Of a stretch of 64,000 nt of DNA, positions 1 through 12,291 are shown piece by piece. Made by a program: the position numbers and the translations under genes. The notes under the pieces are model-generated. The model was given only the letters and a program-made list of their open reading frames with translations, was not told where the DNA came from and searched no databases. The stretch comes from Baylisascaris procyonis (taxonomy: Eukaryota; Nematoda; Chromadorea; Rhabditida; Ascarididae). The DNA is taken from positions 4,154,001-4,218,000 of the forward strand of contig JAZARR010000154.1 of the NCBI GenBank assembly GCA_037389465.1. The letters are read 5' to 3'. Positions within the stretch are counted from its first letter, which is position 1. Each line of letters begins with the position of its first letter.

Positions 1-3000
1 CATTTAACGACAAATCCGATGACTTGTTTTGATTTATATCCGTATCTGTAATGATAGTAAACGATGCGGCCGACTTTCTGTCGAAAACCGAAAATTCTAT
101 CGTTTTTTTTTGATGGCCGGATTTGCCGAACATAATTTTTGATATCTGATCGGCTGCAATCGAATGCTTTTAGTCAATTACCGAGTAAAAGAAACATTGC
201 TATTATTAGTATTCAATTTTAACGATTTACAGAAGCCACTAATGGTACCATAAACAATATTTCAGAAGACACAGGAAAGTACACAAAACGAAGAAAATTT
301 CTCGTCAAGTGAGTGTATTTGCACCAATAAAATAGCCAACTAGATGAATGCAAGAGTCAATGGACTTTCCCAAGTTAACAGCCCAAAATGTGTTTCTTGC
401 TAATTGCTACTTCCATTCTCGTAGTACGAAAAAATTGAAGTCATTGAGCACAATACCCGTTTTCAATTAAGATACCGTAAAAGTGCGGACACGTTGAATG
501 ATTTACCCTTAAGTATGATCCATAATATTCATGAAGTACTTTGATCTACGTAATATTACTAACTACAAGAGGAACATGTTGTCGATGAATGAACACTTCT
601 TGATAGAATATTGATTGCTAAAAAAACAGATCAACTAATGGTCTCTAGATGAATCGGAGACCTAAGAGACGCATATTTTCAGCGTTACTATCTGGATCAC
701 AGAAGCAGATCAGTGAGACAGAAGCAACACAAGCTGAATAAATCACTCTACAATATTTCAGAGAAGCGATATTTCTAAAACTACTAAAACATGAGAAAAA
801 ATAATACCCCTCAATGTGAAATATTTTCAATATTATCTTCGAAGTAAACGTTTAGAATGCGGCTTGTTACTACCATCTTAATGTGCATGTTTCATGTACT
901 ATTTAATTCTAGTGACATTCATAAAAGCTTAATTTTTTGCTTTGTGGATCATAAATATGACTCAATTTCAAATGTTCAATGAAGCAAATATGTGGAATAT
1001 CGCTTCATTCCTTATAGAATAAATCGTATAGCAGCACATAAATCAATAAAACAATAGTAACAAAGAAAAAAAGCAGCTCTTTTTCCTTTCTTGTCCATAA
1101 TGCGTAAAAACCTCACTCTTTCTCTCTCATCTATGCTATCCGTAAAATGCAAATTCACGACATGAGCAGATTAATGTTCCCCCACAAATTTTTTGCATAT
1201 GTGAGAGGGGAAGGGGAGGAGGGAGGGACAAGAAAGGAAAAAGAAGTTCAAAAATTATTCCTATATAAAAGCAGAATTGAAAAATCAAACAACGCAAAGC
1301 TTCAAAAGCTTCAACAAAGAATGCAACGTCGCATCGACATATCAACGTGCACAATTTTTTGGTCTTCTATCCTACCTCATTCGTTTTCTTGTTAAGCCTT
1401 AATACAGCAGTAACTTCTGTATTAAAAAGCTTTGAAAATATACGACTATAACTGCTTTACAATTCCACATTACTTCACTACTTCGTAGCATTACTACTGA
1501 CAGGAAAATGAAAAAAACCAACAACCGTAACACATAGTACATTAAATGAACACTTACATAGTAAATAATCAGATGAGCTTCGCGATCTTCACCCCTCTTT
1601 ACCGATCGGTGTCACATCCTACAGCATATTTTCTGAAAGAGATCACCTGATAAAGTATGCCGTTTGGCTCAGATTTTGCAGCCGGCAATTTTTTCTGTCC
1701 TTAATTGTCCCTCCTCTTTCAGTTTCCTCAGCACAGGTGTATAATAATTTTCTGGCAGGTGTTGTAGTTCGACAATTCGTTTCGTGTATGGGGGATTGTT
1801 GTTACTGAAAAAACATTTCAAATTTATTACCGATATTGCAAACATAAGACATATAAATGCAAACTACCTCAAATAGCAGTACAAATAAATATTTACTTTG
1901 GGAACAGGGACTTCGTCTTAAAATTTTTTCGCAAGTGAAAAGTGAAACAAGAAATAAAAGCTTCCCTCCGTTACTCTATCGTTTTTATGACTACATCTGT
2001 ACTCTGTTAGTCGATAGCACATGGAGGATCGTACTTGAGCAGAAACACACTATGTATCTTACTTCTTCGAACCGTTTCGACGGAGGAACCGATCCTAGGA
2101 GTCACTCACAAAGAGTGGGAGCATTAACCAAACGGTCACATAGGGATCCTTTTTGGGGCGAAAACTATAAATAAAAACAAGACATAGCATTGGCCCTTAC
2201 CAACTGCTAATACAGTTGGCGCAAAATTTTCTAGGAATACCGTCAACGACTCTTTTCTCAGGTATTGAGACTCAACAATGAAAGCAGGCGGATGGATGAA
2301 AATAAATAAATAAATAAATAAAACAAACCGCCTCCATATCCTTTCCTGCTTAGTGCATTGCCATACTGCTTCATCCCAATAGTTGCATGCTCCAAACATT
2401 TTACCTTCAATGGATTCATTTCAAATTGCATTGTAAAATGAATGACAACTTACTATAAAGAATCGCAACGAAAAATTCATAGTTCAGCCGTGTCACTTGG
2501 CAGACTTACATTACAACACGATATGACTGCCTTATTTAGAGTCTACCTAATCGTCTAGGATGGAAACGCATTATCTGAAATATATTATCACGTTATCTTA
2601 TCAACCCACCACCTATTATTTCGGTCACCTGACCAACCAGTTCCATAAATTACTAAGAGGAATTATTAAACAATAGAATCGTTCCTCCTCATATCAGAAG
2701 AAGATATGTTTTGAAAACTTCTTTTGTAAATACGCCTGTTAAAATTCATTGGAATTCAAAAACTTTATAAAATTATTTAAGAGCTACTATTTGATATGTA
2801 TTCGGCCTTCGCAGCCTTAGCACCAGTGGTTCTCGAATTGAAATTATTGGGGAGGCAGACACAAACATACAAACAGACATACGCAAAGACAAGATATAGC
2901 CCTCGTTCTATAATTTCCCATGTATTCAGCGTGTTCGTTTGATCGAGAAAAAATATTCGATAACATTTTGTAATGAAAAAGCGGAAATTTATCGCATAAA

Positions 3001-5760
3001 TATCAACAATATTTTATTGCAATAAATATGCAAAATAAATACCGAATGCATTATCGTGTTGACAACGATGTAGTAATTCAATCAGAAAATTGCATTCGAC
3101 TGTATGCAAATGTGGCGACAGATCGGCATGCATTCCTGAAAATGACGTCATTCACAACGTATTTGCTGTAAACAACTAAGACAATGAGCTCCTCGAATAT
3201 GCGTTTTTGCATTCCAATCTATGTTTAAACTCACAATATCTAATAAGTGGAGAAACGCGCCAGGGCAGCTGGCACAACAAGCGCCTTTGAACTGATAGGC
3301 GTGAAAAACTATGTAAATTTTTAGTACTTTCTGATATCTTTAACCTACTCCAATATAAACAGATAAACGCAAAGTATAGGTACTATCCTGTGCGGTACAT
3401 TTTACCCACAAAATTTCATGATTGTAGCTTAGTTTACCCCCAGGTTGGAATTACAGGAAAGAAAGACACAACATAGGCAGACATGCACATGTGAGGAGAG
3501 CCATGATGCTTTTTGTTAGGCAAATGTGCAAAGGCACATAAAAACAATGGAAAGACGATGGGGTACAGAAATTTCCGCCTAAAGAATTGAATTTTAATTC
3601 ACACTCGACTGGTTGTAAAATGTACATTTCACAGCGCACTTAAATATTAGCAAGCCGTAAAGGAGATAAACGACAATAACGAATACTGAAACAAGAGGCC
3701 TGCCATCGTGCGGATAAACTCCGCAGGATGATTTTTGTTGAAGGAGATGGTTGGAAAATAAAATATTTCAGACAATCAAAGCATTCTTCATAGTCACAAT
3801 CAAAGCAAGAAAGCGATAATTAGTCTCAGATGTAGATGATCTTCTACCAATCCCTTTCCGCGTATGGGTCTGGAGACCATCCTCCCCTATTCCTCACCAA
3901 TTCCACAATCAATGATCCAGGATTTGAAGCAAACGACTAGACGTATGCACAATTCGTGAATAGTTTTTATGAGTTTTGACCAAACTTCACACCCCTGAGG
4001 ATAAATGCAGTACGGAAAAGCTTTTCAATTAGAGTTCTGCATTCAGTAAGCGCTGACCAGCCAGGAAATATTTTGGTGCCTATCATGTTGCCAACACAAA
4101 AACGGCGCTGATAACTATAAAGTCAGATCCACAATTTTTTTGACAATCGCTACGGATATTGTAAAAAATTCGACCAGTAAAAGAATTCAAATAATTTGGG
4201 GCCATAACCAATTAATATTGAAGAATTCGAGCTCATAAGTAAGTATTTTATTTCGAAAATAAAAAAGTACACACAAAACACGTCAATACAATCGAAAATT
4301 TATTCCTAACGACAAATAACAATACACTTCACACAAAATCGCAACTCTATATGTACCCTCTAAGTAAATTAAAGAATTATTCGATAAATATACAACAATA
4401 AAGAAACAATCATTACGATCTTTCATAGAAAAGTTTACTTCGTGTTTCAAATAAATTTAATCAACTTTAAAGTTATTTACGGTTAGCAACAAACAATTCA
4501 ACTCTATTTCATAAAATTTTAATTGATATTAGCGGATGTTTTAAATAACTCGTGAAGTGACATAATAAGTTTAGAATTTTGTAGGAAATCAAACGGAATT
4601 TTACCCATAGATATAAGCTGGAATTATTTCTCGCAAATTTTCAATTTAAAAAAAAAAACAAAGCGATTAGAAAAAATTTCGCTTTTTTTTGCAAAAAATA
4701 AAAAAAATAAAATAAGCTTTTGGATTCACATTCAAAACACAAAGGATTTGAGTTCCACCTGCTCGACTTCAACATATGTCAATCAAGACCATAGCATGAT
4801 GAGCCGACGGTTATCCCGTCTCCTTCAACGAGACTTATTGCCCATATTGGAAATAAAAGAATGGTGATAACGCTTTAGAAAAGTGCTACATAGCTGCAAC
4901 TTGAGTCATATAACCAAAACAAACCACTAAATATCGAATGCAATGGGTATGTAACGTGGGTATTCAATCCGGAACGCTTCCTTACATATGGACGTTCAAT
5001 TTTTTGGCCAATAAACTTGCAGCACGAAATTCTTGTGGGCAAATATCAATCCACTAACATCTTGTTCACCTTTGAGTTTAAAAAAGTCATAAAATAAACC
5101 CTAACAATTATTATTCTTTGAAAAATGTTCAAAGCACGAGGTGCGACAAACCTCCAGTTCCTGAAGGAACTTATCTTACAATACATTCAAAGAGGCGAAT
5201 AAAGCAAATATAACCTCATAATAAAGAGACCCTTAAAAAATATAACTCAATAAGTACACCCCGTAAAATAAAATGGCCAAGAAAAGACAATACAATTATT
5301 AAATCGGCACATTATAAGCAATCAGTTACAAAAAGAAGCAAAATTTCGAATTAAAAAAAAACTTCAAATAAACATCACATTTACCTAATTAAAATACTAC
5401 GATGTAAAACTAAATTTACTCCTTAAAATGGGCAAAAATGAAGGCTAAAAAGTTCAACCATAAAAGTAGATTGTAAAGGGAATATCTACGTATCAATTGG
5501 AGCATTGAAATCATAGCTTAAAAACAAGCACATACACATTCCTATGGGAAATACAGCATAACTTCTCTTCCCTTCCCTCCCTCCCACCCACCCAAAAAAA
5601 TGATCCAACTACCTGACCGGTTTTATATCGCAATTAAAAATGGATAAAACATTAACGGAGACAACAATATACCTACGCCACAATGGTATTTAACCACTGA
5701 CCAAATGCTTTCTTGACGCATTAAAACAATTAAAAAATAAATCTGCAATGCAAATAACTT
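1..5760. other. Gene-free AT-rich stretch
   Basis: No exon-like block is visible: open frames are short, AT-rich and lack plausible splice borders. A short (AAAT)n run lies at about 2300-2322. It could hold 3' flanking sequence of the tetraspanin gene or an upstream neighbour, but nothing supports a specific call. Confidence 0.5.
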
Positions 5761-5768
5761 TAGAGAAT

Positions 5769-5774
5769 TTTATT
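5769..5774 (-). promoter_or_regulatory. Candidate polyadenylation signal for the tetraspanin gene
   Basis: The plus-strand hexamer tttatt reads AATAAA on the minus strand, about 250 nt beyond the tetraspanin stop codon at 6025-6027. The position suits a nematode 3' UTR, but the hexamer is common in AT-rich DNA. Confidence 0.3.
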
Positions 5775-6024
5775 ATTATTTACCCATTTCGTAACCTCTC
5801 ATTTGTGTTACCTTACACCAACATCAATAATATGAACTATGGCCGAAGCAAACATAAAACAGCCTACAAACTATAAACTACGATCAAAAGAATTTCGTTA
5901 GTTCGGAGGATGAACGACTAATCCCTTCCAAGAACAACATCTTGCCCTACACAATAGATAGAAGAGGTGAACTAAACAACTGAAGAATAAAAAAAGCAAA
6001 AGTACATCATTTACGTTCAACAAT

Positions 6025-8586
6025 TTATGATTGTTGTTGGAAGTAAAGAACCGGATCGAGCTTCGGGTCTTTTAGATTTCGATATCGCATCGCCAACCAA
6101 ATGCCCAACAACTGAAAATTAACACAACGGAACTTCCGGAAAAGCTTTAGCATATGGCGAGAAATTTCCATTCCAATCCATAAAAATTCTATAAATCTAC
6201 AGGCTGAAAAAACATCACAGACAAATTTTTACGCGCATTGCTGCGAGAAAGAAAAAGAGAACCTAATACACGGAATCATTACTTGTTTCATACTTAATTA
6301 GTAATAACAGATGATCATACCTCCGAGAAGCTAAAGAAAAGACCAATGCCTCCAAGACGTTTAATGTTGGCACGCATCTTGCTGGTGATGATACCCAAGC
6401 ATGGCTCACAGAATGTCGAGTTGCATGCTAACTGCAATGAAATTTATGCTTGAAAGGAAAGGAAAGGAACGCTCAGGAACAGCTGAAAGAAACAACATCA
6501 AGTACTCATGCAAATGTCTTCCCTTTCCTACAGTAAATATCATCTTGCCTAAACTTGAAAATGTTTTGTTCAACATGTGCAGATCCCACAACTTCCAAGT
6601 GTTTATGAGAGTAAATGCGAAGGAATTATATGATCAAGGAATGAATAAACTGAGAAAGAAAGCTGCAATCATGATTTTTTAAAATTTTTGTGCGAGCTCC
6701 TATCATTTTCGTGGGGTTTTTCTTCATTTAGTGGATTATTGCCATTGGAATGCGGCGCTGAAATAAAAACTTCAGTGAAGATTGAGAGAATGGGCGGAAA
6801 ATAAGTGAAAAAGCAAAGCGAAATGCCCTTATCCAATTCGGGTCGGGACAATATGATCAACTCACATCATGACATCTGTAAGCGCCATCGTGAGGTCCTT
6901 CTAATCCACAACACCGAAAATTGTTCTCCGCATCCCAAATTGTTTCATTTGATGAACGCTCCCAACCTGAAAAAAAAATATTTGCAATATTAGCGCATTT
7001 CTGGTTTATTGAGGCAAAACTTATACCGACTGTTTCTTTTCTATATGGAAAAATTTATGTAATGATGAGTATATCCAATGCCTTAAACGTCATAACATTT
7101 TCGTTTTACTGAAACCGGAAGACAATTTGCATTCGATTTTTTTTTTTTATTCGGGAGCGGAAATCTTCGACAGTCTTCATTGAACAAATGTCTATAAACC
7201 ACATACTAATATTTCCAACTTTGCGATATATGCAAATTCTGTTAGCTCAGAAAATCTAAGCCGGAATCGAGAAAAAAGATGGAGCCTACAAAAAAGAGAA
7301 TAAAAGTTAGAAGCGTATCGAGGAGCTTCAACTCACAAATCATAAAGTCTATAGGGATGAAATTTAGTCAGCATAGTGGAAAAATTCTGCTCATTGGTTC
7401 CCCAATATGAATTTTTCAGATCATTTGATGTGATGAATGAACTATAAAAGACACAAGTCATGCCACCCTTTCTTTTATGTTTCCCTATTTATTAATTATA
7501 TTCTCATGAGGCAAGCAAAAAGAATACCAACTATATGAATAAACCTGTTCTAACGAGTTGAGAAAGGCCTTCACGATTCACTGCGGTGAGACATACAATT
7601 GTCACACAAAGTTGTATGAAGAAAACGCATGACATTATCACCATATACTGAAAGGAAAAACATAAGTTGTGATATACGAAAGAATAAGTGAAAAAATTAA
7701 GGTTATCGATTATTTTCCGCACTCATCTTTTAGCGCTAACTTGATCTTATTTAAAACATCTTCCTTGTAGCTTTATATTTTGATGCCATCGAATTCTTTT
7801 CCAAAAAGAAATTCCATCAATTCAAATCTAATGAAATTTCGAACCACTTCACATTTTCTTATTTACAAGCTAGATATCTAGAATATTTACAAGATTTTCA
7901 GCAACGGTGTAAATATAAAGAAGACAAAGGCACTCGACGAAAGATGTGGGTATTTCCCTCCAAGGTATTTTCACTATAATCCCCAACTTTTCAGCAAATT
8001 CATTACCCCTCTATGAGGGTATTTTAGGGGATTTATTATCACTGACTGTTTTCATCACCAAATATATCGCAAAGGCAATTTAAAACTCTTCAGCAATCTT
8101 TATCCTTATAATATTTACTATTACTATACATAAACGAGTCATATATTCGCTATAAAATGAAAACGTATACGTTCCCAAAATAAATCGTTCCGCGTATGGC
8201 ACACACAAAAATCAACACCTCTAACATGAATAGCCTTCGCTTCGACAATTTGTTCATCAATGTTCACCTCAATACTTTCAACATCTACCTGAATAAATTA
8301 ATGTCCCCTGTATACTCCCCCTCCCCTTAACATATTTTCGGACAAATAGGGGACGAAAATACAGTAAACGCATATTAAAACCTCAAACAGAATCTTTTAA
8401 AGTAAAAAAAAAACTTACAAAGAAGAGTGCCACTTGATGATGTTTAGAGGTGCCATAAAGGCCGAGTAAACTAACAAGAAGAAGGAACACTCCAACTGCT
8501 ATGAAAGCACCGATAATTGAATGACTCGTCACAATTGATGCACTCTTCACATAAGCAGATGTCAGAATCAGAAACACTGCCACTAC
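6025..8586 (-). CDS. Tetraspanin, TSPAN13/TSPAN31 type (5' exon missing)
   Basis: Four-pass membrane protein of the tetraspanin family, members of which organise membrane microdomains. I read five coding exons on the minus strand: 8419-8586, 7545-7647, 6866-6966, 6321-6431 and 6025-6111. All joins are canonical and in phase (0, 1, 0, 0) and give 189 residues before TAA. The first exon has the end of TM1 and all of TM2, then the motif KHHQVALFFYM, which matches KHHQVLLFFYM in human TSPAN31. The second supplies TM3. The third has the diagnostic CCG motif (FRCCGLEGP) of the large extracellular loop. The fourth has further loop cysteines (CNSTFCEPC) and the start of TM4 (GGIGLFFSFSE). The last has LLGIWLAMRYRNLKDP, the TM4 end and cytosolic tail of this subfamily. 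Human TSPAN31 is about 210 residues, so only about 20 N-terminal residues are missing. I did not find that first exon between 8.6 and 15 kb. Family assignment is strong; the function in this species is unknown. Confidence 0.9.
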
Positions 8587-10760
8587 CTGCAACTACCTGA
8601 GATTAGATCTTTCCCATCGTACGCATCTTGCAATAGCTAATTTAATGAAGTGCAGAACCACTGATGCATTCTTACCAAATTATTAAATGACGTCATTTTC
8701 TAAGGTTCCCTTCAACTGAAGTCACTTATGTCACCTTATCGTTGGGATCACTTTTCAGCCCCTCAAATAAGCAAAAATCTATCAGACAGTATTTGCCGCT
8801 GCAAAATACGGCTGTACGGTGACGTAAAATGTATAGATGGTAAAGGACATGAGTGTATGTAGCTGAACAAGAGAGGACTGGAGCTGCCGCTAGCACGCTC
8901 CGGTCCGAAGATTAGGTCGATCCTGACCCCGCGCGCGCTGACTTCGAGCTTCGAGTTGTCAAAGGGGTTTTCAGCAAATGCCTGAACCCTGAAGTTGATG
9001 TTGCCGGAGAGATCTTTGAAAAGCCCCAAGATAGCCCAACGATGTAATAGTATTTTATCCCCTTAATAACACAATTTATAGTCTTTTAATGTTTCACGCA
9101 AATGTTCCATATTGCTGTCATAGCAATTGTAATTCTATAGCTGCATTAATTTATTTACCTGTGGCAACTCTTTTTACCTATTATTTCCACAGGACATTAA
9201 CAAATTATTCGAGTTTAATATTCGATAAAAAATCACTTCAAGATTAAACAACACTTATTGTCAACTTCTACCACAAAAAATACCGCACTTCTAATTGCTT
9301 TCTGTTTGTTCTTTCTTGCATCAAAAAATGTGATTCGTTCCATCTGTTTTTTTTTTTTGAATGCATTTTTTTTCGACAAATAATGTCATTTTTTGTGTTC
9401 TGTTGATCTATTCACAAATGCTTCATTCTTTGCTATTCTGTTATTGCAGCTGTCAATGAAATGTTTATCTAAGGCAACTGTCTTGTTTAATGTTGAATGT
9501 TGTTCATCGTGTCCGTGTGCATGTATGTGTGTGTCTGTTTGTCTGTCTGTTCTGCCCAATTGTTTCAACTCAAGAACTTATGAAGCCAGAAGATACGAAA
9601 TTTGATCGATATAACGTACATCACAGGATGATATCCACATTGGTCCGTCCACTCTAAATGGAGTCTCAACGACAAAAAGAAGCTTACATGTAAGGTTACA
9701 TAAGCACGAATCTTTTTTAGAACATCTATGTTTGGGGTTGTGCTATGTAAAACATAAAGGTATTACCTCAAATATTTATTATCTGCTAGCAATTCATTAA
9801 AGGTAACCTATAACACTTATTGTCAGATGAAAGGAGTGCAGGAACCATGTCGGGCAACTTTCTGCAATTATCTGTTATTTTTTCAACCGTTCTTACAGTT
9901 TTATGCGAATGCATATTCATTCAAGCGTTATCATGGATGAAGTGTCGAATCGGCATTTTCGTAATCCTCGTTTTGCCCTGCATCACATAACTCTGCCATT
10001 AGAAACTTCAAGCTAGACCATTTACTTACCAGTTGCTACCTTTTTCATTCAGACTCGTTAACACCGTTGAGTGCTGTACAGTTTCCAGCCCCTCTAATAT
10101 CTTCATGGTCGTTGGTTCTTGATTAGCACTAAGTTCATAAATCTCCTTAATAAACCTGTTCTGGAAATGCCGTCCTCTATTTGTATAGAAACAGTTGGCA
10201 ACGTCCTCAAAAGACCTAATTCATTTTTCAATGACGAGAAAAAAGAAAGTAAAATTTTTGTATGACTAGAACGGGATGTTAGCTGATTAAAGAGATGAAA
10301 GTCTCTCTATTTATACATCAAAAATGATAGTCTCAAATGAGTCTGTTGCAACACTTATCGCCATAACGATATAGATAGTGAAAATAAAAAAGAAATCATA
10401 CGATATAGAAAGAATTTAGGATGGCCAACGAATTCTTGGTTCCTTCAAATCCGCACGCCATCGCAACGATTCACGTACACACAGAATGCCTCTCTCACTT
10501 CGCTGCAAAACGATGCCATCAAATACAGCATCATAGCAATTAGCGGAGAACGACTTGCCCACATGCAAACTTCATTATCAATAAAACTAACTCCTTCTGT
10601 TCTGCAATGCTCAAGTTGAAGGCTCCAAACTTCTAATATATCACACTTGCTCATTAAAAGCATCGGAGCCTATAATGTTTGCAAGTTTCCATATGGACGC
10701 ATATTCGAGGAGCAGGGGTTATGCCCTCCGAAAATTTAAGAACCGGCATACGTTCGAAAT

Positions 10761-10789
10761 GGGGGCGGGGGGGGGTAGGGGGAGAGGGG
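10761..10789 (+). other. G-run cluster with G-quadruplex potential
   Basis: Runs of 5, 9, 5 and 4 G separated by one to three bases (c, ta, aga) fit the four-tract G4 pattern, in a genome that is otherwise AT-rich. Similar but less regular clusters occur at 45850-45868 and about 63658-63695. Confidence 0.7.
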
Positions 10790-12106
10790 ACACAACTAGG
10801 TGGGAAAATAATGGAGAAGTAGGCATTCGGTGGAATCATTAGCTTACAGCTGTTAATTATTCTACGTGTAACGCTCCGAAATCATAAAGTCGACCTGGTA
10901 GGCAATTGGGTCGATGCTTGCCAGTTGGACAAGGGCCTTAAGTTTGGGGAGAGAGGCCTACGTTCGGCAATTGAAGGGGCAAACAGCAACTTCCCAGCCT
11001 TCTTAGGAAGCCAAATAATCGAAGGAGGTGAGTGTGGGGATTTGTAGTTGGAAGGTTGCAGAACATTCTGCCTACTATGGACATAAATGGATGCGTACAC
11101 ATAGTATATACATTGATGCATAACCACATATATACAGGCGAGTATATTTTTTTCATATTTGCATATAAGTGTGTATATGCATATATATGGGCATAGATGC
11201 TTACGCATGTTTACCTAAATACGCCTATTTGTAAACGTTTATGTAAATAAATGTGTGCAAGTATTTATGCACATCTCTATTTTATACATATACCCTTTAG
11301 CATCAAACTATGTGATAAACGTCGATTTCAGGTCAAAGAAACGAATCGACTGGAAACAGATTTCAGGTCAGAGAAACGAGTTGTCTGGAAAAATCTCCTA
11401 CTAGAGCAAGAAGGGAAGGACTGGAGATGAGAGCAAGGACTCTTCCCGTACTACTTGAACATGAACTCGAACCTAAACGACCAAAACATATACCGCACAC
11501 ACGTATCAAATTACATAACTGCCGAGCTCTGCATCTGAAGTGCGAACTACAAGCGAACACAAACACCCACTAAGCAGCAAGCAAAACTGTTGCAAAGTTT
11601 CGTTCACGTTCGCTGTGGATTACCCTCACTTATTGTTGAACTACTATGGGTCATCTATATCTTAGCTGACAAGTATACCGTAGGCCGACTTCGCTTCAAG
11701 AATTCCGATTTAAAATACGATATTTAGCAGCTCCGTTGTTCACTTGTTGAGTTGGTTTTTTCTTGAAGATTGCATTAAAAATTGCATAAAGATTCATAAA
11801 ACATTAATTTTTTGCAATTTTTGCTAAAACAAACACTTATTTTTTATGATATATCAAATTCCATAATGAACGATGGTTCATCAGTCAAAGCTGTTTTATA
11901 CACTTTTTGCAAGGGCATCGAAACCGAGATTACCACCATTTTGACTCCTATCACTTCATCACTTTGGATCTGCGACAAGTGGATGGTAAAACTTACAATC
12001 ACCCGTTCACAAGTATAGGAACAATGGAAGGTTCACGCTTAGCAGAGAATGGGATTACTTGCACGACAACGCCCACTCCCTCCTGACTGAATTCCCGTTC
12101 TTATTA

Positions 12107-12291
12107 CCGCTTAGTGAGCGCAACCCTTATCGCAATCTCCGTAGGGGAACCTCTACCGCCATCGAACATCCTGTCAATTCTTGCCCCCTCTCCCACACAA
12201 CCCAAAGTCTTCCACAAGCGCTAGAAGCCTACCTTGTCCTTCCATCTAGCCGCTCAGTAAGCGCAACCCTCATCGGAATCTCCGTTAGGAA
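12107..12291. repeat. Imperfect direct repeat, two copies of about 40 bp
   Basis: The block at 12107-12148 (begins ccgcttagtgagcgcaaccc) recurs at 12250-12291 (begins ccgctcagtaagcgcaaccc) with a few substitutions. The copies are 143 nt apart in a GC-rich island. They look like two diverged units of a dispersed or tandem element. No protein motif is recognised. Confidence 0.6.
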
